Source: Rhodococcus sp040643435 (GTDB lineage Bacteria; Actinomycetota; Actinomycetes; Mycobacteriales; Mycobacteriaceae). Taken from it: DNA of 64,000 nucleotides. Positions 18,617 to 26,221 of this stretch are shown here, one piece after another. The translations under genes were made by a program, and so were the position numbers. Under the pieces are notes generated by a model. That model did no database searches. It worked only from the letters and a program-made list of their open reading frames with translations, and had not been told where the DNA came from. The number at the start of each line of letters is the position of its first letter. The first letter of the stretch is position 1. Location: contig NZ_JBEYUH010000020.1 of the NCBI RefSeq assembly GCF_040643435.1, positions 14,681 to 78,680 on the forward strand, given 5' to 3'.

Positions 18617-21600
18617 TTACTTGCGGCCAGGTGCCTTGGCGCCGGGCTTGAAGCCGAGCGCGCCCGGCTTCGCCTTCGGTGCCTCCGGTTCCGGCTTCGC
18701 CGCGGCCTTGGGGGCCTCGGGCTCAGCAGGAGCCTCCGCGACCGCCTCGGGCTCCGCCGGAGCCTCGGCAACCGGCTCGGGCTCGGCTGCCGGCTTCGCG
18801 GGAGCGGCCGGCGCAGCCTTCTTCGCGCCGGGACCCTTCAGGCCGCTCTTGAGCTGCAATCCGCCCGGCTTGGCCTTCGGGATCGCGGCCTCCTTCGGCT
18901 GCTCCGCAGGAGCCTCGGCCGCAGGTGCTTCGGCAGCAGGAGCCTCGGCGGGTGCTTCGGCAGCGGGAGCAGCAGGTGCCGCTGGAGCTGCCTTCTTGGC
19001 GCCGGGGCCCTTCAGGCCGCTCTTGAGCTGCAGTCCGCCCGGCTTGGCCTTGGGCACTGCCGGTGCCTCGGCCGGTTCCGCTGCGGGCGCTGCCGGGGCT
19101 TCGGAGGCAGCAGGTGCGGCCGGCTTCGCGGCGCCCGGAGCCTTCGCGCCCGGAGCCTTGAGGCCGCCCTTCATCTGCAGTCCGCCCGGCTTGGCCTTCG
19201 GTGCTGCCGGTGCCTCGGCTGCGGGAGCCTCGGACGACGCCGCAGGTGCGGCCGGAGCCGCCGCCTTCTTCGCGCCCGGCCCCTTCAGGCCGCCCTTCAT
19301 CTGCAACCCGCCCGGCTTCGCCTTCGGAGCAGCGGGAGCCGCGGGGGCCTCAGCCGTCTCGGCTGCCGGAGCCTTCGCGCCACCGGGAGCCTTCGCGCCC
19401 GGAGCCTTGAGGCCGCCCTTCATCTGCAGACCGCCGGCCTTCGGCGCGCCCGTGGTCTTGGGAGCCGCAGGCGTTGCCGCCGCGACCTCGACCTCCTCGA
19501 CACGCTCCTTCTCGACCTCTTCGGCGGTCTCTTCGACCTCGACCGGAGTCTTCGGCTGCTGAACGACCTTGAGGTTGTCGCTGAGCTTCGCGGCCTCGAC
19601 GCGCGAGATGGACTCGAGCATGAGCTGCGCGACGTCGATGACCTCGACGCCCTCGCCCTTGCCCTCTTCCTGACGCGCGGTGACACCGTCGGTGAGCATG
19701 ACGCGGCAGAACGGGCAGCCCGTCGCGATCTTGGCGGGGTTGGTGGTGAGCGCTTCGTCGACGCGGTCGATGTTGATGCGCTTACCGATCTTCTCCTCCA
19801 TCCACATGCGGGCGCCACCGGCACCACAGCACATGGACCGCTCGCCGTGACGCGGCATCTCGACGAGCTTCGCGCCCGACGCCGCCATCAGCTCACGCGG
19901 AGCGTTGTAGACCTTGTTGTGCCGTCCGAGGAAGCAGGGGTCGTGGTAGGTCACGTCCTGGCCGACGGCCTTGACCTGGACCAGCTTCTTCGCGCGCACC
20001 AGACGGTTGAGCAGCTGCGTGTGGTGGACGACCTCGTAGCTGCCCCCGACCTGCGGGTACTCGTTGTTCAGGGCGTTGAAGCAGTGCGCACACGTGACGA
20101 CGATCTTGCGCTTGCTCGGCTCGACACCCTCGAACACGCCGTTGAGGACCTCGATGTTCTGCTGCGCCAGCTGCTGGAACAGGAACTCGTTGCCCGCGCG
20201 GCGAGCCGAGTCGCCGGTGCAGGTCTCCTCGGCACCGAGGACCATGAACTTCACGCCGGCGGTCGCGAGGAGTTCGGCGACGGCCTTGGTGGTCTTCTTC
20301 GCGCGGTCCTCGTAGGCACCGGCACAGCCGACCCAGAAGAGGTACTCGTAGCCGTCGAAGCTGTCGGCATCCTGGCCGAAGACCGGGATGTCGAACTCCA
20401 TCTCGTTGATCCAGTTGAGACGGTCCTTGGCGTTCTGGCCCCAGGGGTTGCCCTTGTTCTCGAGGTTCTTGAACAGACCCGCGAGCTCGGACGGGAAGTC
20501 CGACTCGATGAGCACCTGGTAGCGGCGCATGTCGATGATGTGGTCGACGTGCTCGATGTCCACCGGGCACTGCTCGACGCACGCACCACAGTTGGTGCAC
20601 GACCACAGGGTCTCGGTGTCGATGACGGGAGCGAGCTCGCCGCCGTCGACCAGCGCCTCGGTCTCGCCGACGAGCTTGCGGCCGGCTTCCTCACGCGCCG
20701 AGGCCGGGATCTTCGCGAGCTTGGACTCGTCCGGGTTGCCTTCGGCGTCGACCAGTCCGACCTCGTCGCCACCGATGTCGGTGCGACCACCGGCGAGCAG
20801 ATATGGGGCCTTCGCATAGCCGTGGTCACGCAGCGACGTGATGAGCAGCTTCGGCGACAGCGGCTTGCCGGTGTTCCAGGCGGGGCACTGCGACTGGCAG
20901 CGACCGCACTCGGTGCAGGTCGTGAAGTCGAGCCAGCCCTTCCAGGTGAAGTCCTCGATGCGACCGGCACCGAAGGTGTCCTTGTCGGGGTCGGCGTCTT
21001 CCATGTCGACGGGCTTGCCGCCGGACATCATCGGGCGTGCGGCGCCGAGGGCGGGACCGCCGTCGTCCTCACGCTTGAAGTAGATGTTGAAGAACGCCGA
21101 GAAGCGGTGCCATGCGACACCCCAGGTGATGTTGCGCCCCACGATGTAGAGCCACACCATGCCCGACATGAGCTTGACGAACGCGAAGACCGACACCAGT
21201 TCGGGGCTCGCGGGCAGGAGCTTGGCGACCTGCATGGTGAAGAAGTCGGTTGAAAGGTGGCCGCCGCCGTAGGTGGCGATCTTGCCGGCCTTCACCAGGA
21301 TCATGCCCAGGCCCTCGAGCAGCACGACCGTCTCGACGAAGTAGGCGGCCTTGAAGTTCGAGCCGCTGAAGCGCGACATCCGGCCGGGCTGACGCGGATG
21401 GTTGCGCTGGCGGATGACGATCAGCACCAGGATGCCGACCACCGTGCCGATGCCGAGAATCTCGTCGATGAAGTGGTAGACGGCAGTGTTGCCGATGATG
21501 GGCCAGTGGAACTTCGGGTCGAAGGTCTGGCCGTAGGCTTCGAACCAGACGATCGCGCCGAGCATGAAGCCGACCATCACCAGCCAGTGCGCCCAGCCGA

Positions 21601-21808
21601 CGGTTCGGAACTTGACCATCTTCGTGTGCGCGAGGAATTCGACGACCATCTGCTTGAAGCGCGGGAAGAACGGCCGCCAACGATCCGGGGCCGGCTGGCC
21701 GACCCGGATCGTATTGACCATCTTCAGCGCGCCGCTGATGAACGCGAACCAACACACGAGGCTCAGCAGCACGCCGATCGTGCCCAACGTAATCGTCAGG
21801 GCATTCAT
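18617..21808 (-). CDS. etfD: EtfD-type membrane iron-sulfur oxidoreductase with repeated C-terminal tail
   Basis: The 1,063-residue protein has about five N-terminal transmembrane helices (1-250, nitrate-reductase-gamma-like). Two 4Fe-4S ferredoxin motifs follow (CTECGRCQSQCP ~297, CTNCGACVEQCP ~401). Next are two CCG-type cysteine domains (CAHC, HDPCFLGRHN, MCCGAGGARMW, TGCPFC). It is the homologue of mycobacterial Rv0338c, shown to be EtfD: it passes electrons from the ETF of acyl-CoA dehydrogenases to menaquinone during fatty-acid oxidation. From about residue 790 a disordered tail holds six repeats around KPGGLQMKGGLK separated by Ala/Pro/Glu linkers; I do not know of such a tail as a defined family domain. 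ATG 21808 sits upstream of the first helix. The promoter region carries two related operator-like motifs. Confidence 0.9.
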   Translation of the reverse strand: MNALTITLGTIGVLLSLVCWFAFISGALKMVNTIRVGQPAPDRWRPFFPRFKQMVVEFLAHTKMVKFRTVGWAHWLVMVGFMLGAIVWFEAYGQTFDPKFHWPIIGNTAVYHFIDEILGIGTVVGILVLIVIRQRNHPRQPGRMSRFSGSNFKAAYFVETVVLLEGLGMILVKAGKIATYGGGHLSTDFFTMQVAKLLPASPELVSVFAFVKLMSGMVWLYIVGRNITWGVAWHRFSAFFNIYFKREDDGGPALGAARPMMSGGKPVDMEDADPDKDTFGAGRIEDFTWKGWLDFTTCTECGRCQSQCPAWNTGKPLSPKLLITSLRDHGYAKAPYLLAGGRTDIGGDEVGLVDAEGNPDESKLAKIPASAREEAGRKLVGETEALVDGGELAPVIDTETLWSCTNCGACVEQCPVDIEHVDHIIDMRRYQVLIESDFPSELAGLFKNLENKGNPWGQNAKDRLNWINEMEFDIPVFGQDADSFDGYEYLFWVGCAGAYEDRAKKTTKAVAELLATAGVKFMVLGAEETCTGDSARRAGNEFLFQQLAQQNIEVLNGVFEGVEPSKRKIVVTCAHCFNALNNEYPQVGGSYEVVHHTQLLNRLVRAKKLVQVKAVGQDVTYHDPCFLGRHNKVYNAPRELMAASGAKLVEMPRHGERSMCCGAGGARMWMEEKIGKRINIDRVDEALTTNPAKIATGCPFCRVMLTDGVTARQEEGKGEGVEVIDVAQLMLESISRVEAAKLSDNLKVVQQPKTPVEVEETAEEVEKERVEEVEVAAATPAAPKTTGAPKAGGLQMKGGLKAPGAKAPGGAKAPAAETAEAPAAPAAPKAKPGGLQMKGGLKGPGAKKAAAPAAPAASSEAPAAEAPAAPKAKPGGLQMKGGLKAPGAKAPGAAKPAAPAASEAPAAPAAEPAEAPAVPKAKPGGLQLKSGLKGPGAKKAAPAAPAAPAAEAPAEAPAAEAPAAEAPAEQPKEAAIPKAKPGGLQLKSGLKGPGAKKAAPAAPAKPAAEPEPVAEAPAEPEAVAEAPAEPEAPKAAAKPEPEAPKAKPGALGFKPGAKAPGRK
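18620..19445 (-). repeat. Coding repeats in the etfD 3' end (6 units)
   Basis: Six degenerate units encode K(P/A)G(G/A)L(Q/G)-type cores with the pattern GGLQMKGGLKAPGAK or GGLQLKSGLKGPGAK. They are spaced by roughly 25-50 residues of Ala/Pro/Glu-rich linker. The last unit is diverged (KPGALGFKPGAKAPG). Near-identical nucleotides between units suggest recent duplication or conversion. Confidence 0.85.
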
Positions 21809-22240
21809 ACGTGGCCTTTCGTGTCGGGGGCGGCTTCGTGCCGCCTGGTATAAGTCTCCGCATCGTAACGCACGATAAGTTACCCGTCAGTAACTTGGTC
21901 TGAACTGGGGTTACCGGCGGGTAGTGAGATCCGGCTCGGATCGGAGACGGTGTGCCCGGACACGCTATCGGTCAAACGCGACGGTCCCGGCATTCAGGAT
22001 GTCCTAACCTGCGGCCGGGGCTTATATCACGGAAATATAACGGTCCTCGTTCACGGGGCACGGCGACGTGGCGATTCGGGCAAAAGGGTATAACGCTCCG
22101 GATGTGATTTCGGTTATGATTCGCCCGGTACATGGGGTTCGCATGTGGGCTGTTTGCGTCGGGGGACGTAGAACTCCAGCCGATTCAGCAAAATGGGGGG
22201 CGTCCTGACGGGCGTGCGCCATGTCACAGAACGGAAAAGG
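21809..22240. other. Divergent intergenic region etfD / secreted protein
   Basis: No gene is supported in these 432 bases. Besides the paired operator motif they contain the short dyad TTATAT-N7-ATATAA (22022-22040) and a good -10 (TATGAT, 22115-22120) facing the secreted-protein gene, implying a leader of about 115 bases. Confidence 0.5.
21881..21923. promoter_or_regulatory. Paired operator-like motif upstream of etfD
   Basis: GTTACYGRCGGGTA occurs twice: on the minus strand at 21881-21894 (inside the palindrome AAGTTAC-N6-GTAACTT, 21877-21896) and on the plus strand at 21910-21923. They lie about 70 to 115 bases upstream of the etfD start. This resembles TetR-type operators; the regulator is unknown. 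Confidence 0.5.
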
Positions 22241-22939
22241 ATGAAGCTCAAGAAGCTTACCGCTGTGGCGACGATGACGATCGCCGCCATGGGCATCACG
22301 GCCGGCGCTTCGTACGCCGCTCCGGCTGCATCTGATGAAGACATCATCAACTACGAGGTCCGTCCCGAAGGTGAGTCCATCGAGACCGTCATCGATGCGG
22401 GTCAGTTCCGGATCTCGGGTGACGGCGAAAGCGTCGAACTGCAGGACGACAACGGCAACACCGTTCTCAGCCTGCCTCTCGCGATCCAGCTCGGAGATCT
22501 GCAGCTCCCCTTCGAGCGCGAGATCAGCGAAGACGGCAAGACCCTCACCCTCACCCCGCCGACGGATCTGAACAAGGCCGTTCCGGTGGCTCCGGAGGAC
22601 AAGGTCGGCCCGTCGATCACTCCGGTGGCACTGAAGCTGTCCGACGTGGCGTCTCCCGAAGAGAACATGAAGGCGCAGCAGAACTTCGTGTCGCAGCTGG
22701 GGATGGCCACCGCTATCGGCACCGTCGCAGGTGCGATCATCGGCTGCATCGTCGGAGCGACGGTCGGTCTGGTCGGCACTATCCCCGGTGCGATCGGCGG
22801 ATGTGTGGTCGGAGCAGGCGGTGGTGGAACCATCGGTGCGTTCGTCGCCGGCGGCCCGACGGCCGTGATCGCGGGTATCGCAGTGGTCCAGGACCTGCTG
22901 GCTCCTCCGGGAACCACGCAGTGGGCACAGGGCAAGTAG
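22241..22939 (+). CDS. Secreted glycine-zipper protein of unknown function
   Basis: A 232-residue protein with a clear Sec signal peptide (KLKK, hydrophobic core, cleavage after GASYA near residue 26). The mature part starts with an acidic beta-rich region. It ends with a hydrophobic stretch full of GxxxG spacing (GAIIGCIVGATVGLVG, then GGCVVGAGGGG) that could insert in a membrane or oligomerise. ATG 22241 was preferred over 22193 because the signal peptide begins there and GGAAAAGG precedes it. I do not recognise a named family. A terminator follows 13 bases after the stop. Confidence 0.75.
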   Translation: MKLKKLTAVATMTIAAMGITAGASYAAPAASDEDIINYEVRPEGESIETVIDAGQFRISGDGESVELQDDNGNTVLSLPLAIQLGDLQLPFEREISEDGKTLTLTPPTDLNKAVPVAPEDKVGPSITPVALKLSDVASPEENMKAQQNFVSQLGMATAIGTVAGAIIGCIVGATVGLVGTIPGAIGGCVVGAGGGGTIGAFVAGGPTAVIAGIAVVQDLLAPPGTTQWAQGK

Positions 22940-22952
22940 CAGTAGAACCACG

Positions 22953-22986
22953 ACAGCCCCGCCGTCCGAAAGGGTGGCGGGGCTGT
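22953..22986 (+). terminator. Terminator after glycine-zipper protein gene
   Basis: An 11-base-pair stem (ACAGCCCCGCC and its complement) with a 12-base loop, followed by TTTC. Confidence 0.8.
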
Positions 22987-22998
22987 TTCGTGTGCGGC

Positions 22999-23091
22999 TC
23001 AGGGCGCGAGGAAGAGCCTGATGAGGTTCCACATCACCTGCTGATCGGTCAGCAGCACCACGGCGCTCCCCGCCAGTGACAATCCGAGCAC
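22999..23091 (-). CDS. Candidate small hydrophobic protein (30 aa)
   Basis: On the minus strand GTG 23091 is preceded by AGAGGAGAACGAA, an excellent ribosome-binding site. It opens 30 codons ending in TGA at 22999. The peptide has a hydrophobic N-terminal half (MLGLSLAGSAVVLL) and an amphipathic end (MWNLIRLFLAP). It could be a small membrane protein. It lies between two terminators, just upstream of the protease gene's terminator. Evidence is only the RBS, the codon use and the isolated position. Confidence 0.45.
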   Translation of the reverse strand: MLGLSLAGSAVVLLTDQQVMWNLIRLFLAP

Positions 23092-23216
23092 TTCGTTCTC
23101 CTCTGTCTTTCGTGTGTCCTGCGGTCGGCCCCTCGAGGTCGACCGGCCGGGTGAGCCTAGCTCGAATCGATCTTGATCCCGCTGGGCACCCCGGAAGGGA
23201 GCGCAACGACGGAGAT

Positions 23217-23261
23217 ACGACGAGGCCCGGCTTCCGAATGCGGAAGGCCGGGCCTCGTCGT
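23217..23261. terminator. Terminator after S1 protease gene
   Basis: A roughly 20-base-pair stem with one bulged G and an AATG loop, between the protease stop (minus strand) and the candidate small gene. Confidence 0.8.
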
Positions 23262-23275
23262 TCGTGGAGTGTGTC

Positions 23276-24583
23276 CTACCAGGTGCGGACCTTCAGGCCC
23301 GGGTTCTCCGCCAGGATGGACTTGATCGGCGTGGCGAACAGTTCGGGGGTCTCACCGAGCAGGCCGCTGACGAAGCCGGCGATCTCGCACATGCCGTACT
23401 GGCCGACGTTGGAGGCGCTGGAGATGCCGAGGGCCAGGGTGCCGGTGACGAGAGTGCCGCCGCTGTCGCCCTGCAGGGCGCACAGGTTGGTGGAGAAGCC
23501 GTTCTCGAGCACCCGGTGCCCGATCTCGACGTTCTGGTCGGCGGCCGTCACGACACCACAGCTGTAGCCGGTGCGCAGACCCGACTTGCACACAGGGGTT
23601 CCGACGACGGGATCCGCAACGCCCGTGATGGGAAGCGGGGCGGCCAGCGGGACGCGCACGCCGTTGTTCTGGAAACGGCCTGCGGCTTCGGGGGTCGGAC
23701 GGATCAGCGCGTAGTCGCTACCGTCGAGCACCGTCTTCTCGAACGAACCGAGGTGCTGGCCGAGCGCGTCGCCGATGAGCTGGTGGACCTCCGCGGCCCA
23801 CCGGGTGCCGGCCTGCGCACGGTTGGGGTCGCAGTGCCCTGCGGTGATGTTCACGGGACGTCCGCTGCCGTCCTCGGCGTTGAATCCGAGCGAGCAGCGC
23901 AGTCCCGTGCCGGCGCCGAGAGAGGCGTAGGCGTCTCCACCGAACAGTGCGTCGGGGGCTGCGATACCGCCGGCGATGGGCTGCAGGTCGGTCGCGCCTT
24001 CCGGGGTCAGCTCGCTGGGAGCGAACAGCACCCGCACACCGTCGAGGAACTCGGGAAGCTCGATGCCTGCGACGTTGTCGGCACGCACGACGACGTCGTT
24101 GTTGACCACGTCGATCGCGATGCCACGGATGACATCGGCGACGGCGGGCGGTTGCGTCTCGAGCCAGTCGCCCAGTGCGCCGAGTTGCTCTTCGAGAGCG
24201 TCCTCGCTGCGCTGGGTCTCGGCGACGGTGAATCCGGCATCCTCGGCGGCTGCGCGGGCTTCGTCGAAGTCGTCACCATCGGTGAGACCGACGGTGGGGG
24301 TTCCCTTGTCGTCCAGCCACACACCGGAGAAGACGGCCGCGAACTGCTCGCGTGCCTTCTCGGCGAAGGCGGCGAGTTCCTGGCTGCGCTGTGCGTCGGT
24401 GAGGAAGCGCTCGGCGTCGATCTGGAGGTCGCGTTGCAACGCCTCGACGAGTTCCGCCGGCAGCGCAGTGGCCTGCGTGGGTGCGGTCTCGGGTTCGGCC
24501 TGTGCGACTGCGGCGGCAGGCCCGAGGAGCAGCAGAGCGGCCGAACCGATGACGGCCGTCCGACGTGCGAAGGTGCGTCGCAT
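23276..24583 (-). CDS. Secreted S1-family serine protease with propeptide (copy A)
   Basis: The 435-residue preproenzyme has a Sec signal (first ~29 residues, ending AVAQAEP). A propeptide of about 190 residues resembles those of alpha-lytic/streptogrisin proteases. The chymotrypsin-fold domain has catalytic His in TAGHCD (~248), Asp in GSDYALIR (~287) and Ser in QGDSGGTLV (~373). The paired Cys around PVCKSG...SCG fit the disulfides of the family. It acts outside the cell. The ATG is preceded by GAAAGG. It lies 170 bases downstream of a paralogue on the same strand, pointing to tandem duplication. Confidence 0.9.
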   Translation of the reverse strand: MRRTFARRTAVIGSAALLLLGPAAAVAQAEPETAPTQATALPAELVEALQRDLQIDAERFLTDAQRSQELAAFAEKAREQFAAVFSGVWLDDKGTPTVGLTDGDDFDEARAAAEDAGFTVAETQRSEDALEEQLGALGDWLETQPPAVADVIRGIAIDVVNNDVVVRADNVAGIELPEFLDGVRVLFAPSELTPEGATDLQPIAGGIAAPDALFGGDAYASLGAGTGLRCSLGFNAEDGSGRPVNITAGHCDPNRAQAGTRWAAEVHQLIGDALGQHLGSFEKTVLDGSDYALIRPTPEAAGRFQNNGVRVPLAAPLPITGVADPVVGTPVCKSGLRTGYSCGVVTAADQNVEIGHRVLENGFSTNLCALQGDSGGTLVTGTLALGISSASNVGQYGMCEIAGFVSGLLGETPELFATPIKSILAENPGLKVRTW

Positions 24584-24671
24584 GGATACCTTTCTTGTTC
24601 CTTCACGGGCTTGCGCACGCGAAGGCGCCGTCCCCCGCGGATCGGCGTCCGTCCGATCCTAAGGGGTAAGG

Positions 24672-24695
24672 CGGGAAGTACATAGGCACTTCCCG
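24672..24695. terminator. Possible hairpin between the two protease genes
   Basis: An 8-base-pair stem CGGGAAGT/ACTTCCCG with an 8-base loop and no U-tract, between the tandem genes. Confidence 0.4.
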
Positions 24696-24753
24696 GTTAC
24701 GTGTGGGACTCGTGTTACTTCTGTGACGACGAGCGTCGCGGGCGATCCCGGCG

Positions 24754-26085
24754 TTATGCCGGGTTCGCCGAGGTGCGCACGCGCGTGCCGGTCGCACTCT
24801 CGATCTCCTGGACGGGGATGCCCAGGCTGGAGGTGCCACCGTTGGGCGCGAGCACCAGGTTGGCCTCGACACAGTTCGGGGCGCCCGCACTGTTTGAACC
24901 GCTGATCACGCCGAGTGCGAGCGTGCCGGTGACGATCGCGCCACCGCTGTCACCCGCAAGGGTGCACGCCGACGTCGCGAAGCCGCGGATCGTGCTCGAG
25001 AACCCCGATTCGTAGGTGAGCTGGGTTTCGATGCGGTCGGCGACGACGAGGCCGCACGTGAACGACGACGACTGTCCCGACTTGCAGACGGGCGCTCCGA
25101 CGACCGGAACAGCCGTGCCCGTGACGGTGAGGGTCGAGCCGTTACCACCGCGGACCACAGGGCGGTCGAGGCCGGCCTCGACGCCGGCCTTGTCGAACAT
25201 GACGATCCCGTAGTCGAGAGTGCTGTCGGTGCCTACGGTGGAGTCGGTGAACTTGCCGATCCGGACGCTGTCGTCGATGTTCGCCTGGTTGGGCAGGTAG
25301 ACCGTCGAACCACCGTCGTCGCGAGACACCGCGTCGCAGTGACCGGCGGTGAGGTTGACGGCGTTACCGTCCGCGTCGACCCCGTTGAAGCCGAACGAGC
25401 AGATGCCGATGCGCTCGATGCGCGTGGTGCGTACGTCGCCGTCGGCCGTGATGTAGGTGTCGCCACCCATCGGTGCCGGATCGTTCGGCGGCATGCCCGG
25501 CGACAGTTGCACCTGCACGTTCGCGACGAGCGAGGGGAGGTTCAGTGCTCGACCGACCGGCGAATTCACGATGTCGAGAACGATCTGGTTGTTGAGCACG
25601 TCGATCGACGTGGAGTTGATCTGTGACGACACCTCACGCGGAAGTCCCGCCACCCAGCGGTTCAGTTCGGCGAGTGCCTGCTCGAGTCCGTCGGCCGACA
25701 CCGGTGCCACCGTCGCGTGGTAGCCGTCCTGGGCTGCGGCCTCCGCGGCTTCGCGGTTCGTCACGGCGATGACGGGCTTGCCGTCCTTACCCAGCCAGGC
25801 ACCCGCGAAATCGGAGGGGCGCTCGGAGCGGAAGTCGCGAGCGTAGTCGCCGAGTTCCTGCGCGCGGGCAGCGCGGTCGAGGTATTCCTCCGGGGTCAGA
25901 CCCAGATCGCGCTGGATCGCCTCGACGAGTTCGGCGGGGAGTTCAGGAGCAGGCAACTGTTCGGCGGGCGCGGCGCTCGCGGTCGAACTCAGAGGCACCG
26001 CCAGCAGAACCGCAGAAGCCGCTGCGACGGCGACGCGGCGGGTAGTGGACCGGACGGCGGCGCGCGACGCCGAAGAGAGACGCAT
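24754..26085 (-). CDS. Secreted S1-family serine protease with propeptide (copy B)
   Basis: The 443-residue paralogue of the protease at 23276-24583 has the same order: signal peptide (to about residue 38, ending STASA), propeptide beginning with LPAELVEAIQRDL as in copy A, then the protease domain. The triad is His in TAGHCD (~247), Asp in TLDYGIV (~289) and Ser in AGDSGGAIV (~377). Both genes share the leader GAAAGG followed by TCCATGCG, so start and regulation were probably duplicated with the gene. The substrates are unknown; the two active-site surroundings differ enough to suggest different specificities. Confidence 0.9.
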   Translation of the reverse strand: MRLSSASRAAVRSTTRRVAVAAASAVLLAVPLSSTASAAPAEQLPAPELPAELVEAIQRDLGLTPEEYLDRAARAQELGDYARDFRSERPSDFAGAWLGKDGKPVIAVTNREAAEAAAQDGYHATVAPVSADGLEQALAELNRWVAGLPREVSSQINSTSIDVLNNQIVLDIVNSPVGRALNLPSLVANVQVQLSPGMPPNDPAPMGGDTYITADGDVRTTRIERIGICSFGFNGVDADGNAVNLTAGHCDAVSRDDGGSTVYLPNQANIDDSVRIGKFTDSTVGTDSTLDYGIVMFDKAGVEAGLDRPVVRGGNGSTLTVTGTAVPVVGAPVCKSGQSSSFTCGLVVADRIETQLTYESGFSSTIRGFATSACTLAGDSGGAIVTGTLALGVISGSNSAGAPNCVEANLVLAPNGGTSSLGIPVQEIESATGTRVRTSANPA

Positions 26086-26221
26086 GGAGGCCTTTCATGT
26101 GTGCTCGATGTGCTCTGAACAGGTTCGTCGAAGATCAAAAAGCCGAACCGCGAGACAGCCTACGGGACGACCGGCCGGTCTCCGATAGTGCCGTAGGTCA
26201 CCAGTTGGATACCCACTCTGT

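Noticed and set aside
18602..21253. Long open frame on the strand opposite etfD (about 880 codons)
   Set aside because: It mirrors the codon structure of a clearly real gene; its product is low-complexity with no recognisable domain and no ribosome site.
22022..22040. TTATAT-N7-ATATAA as a strong operator
   Set aside because: Short AT-rich dyad seen once, without relation to a clear promoter; mentioned only as part of the intergenic region.
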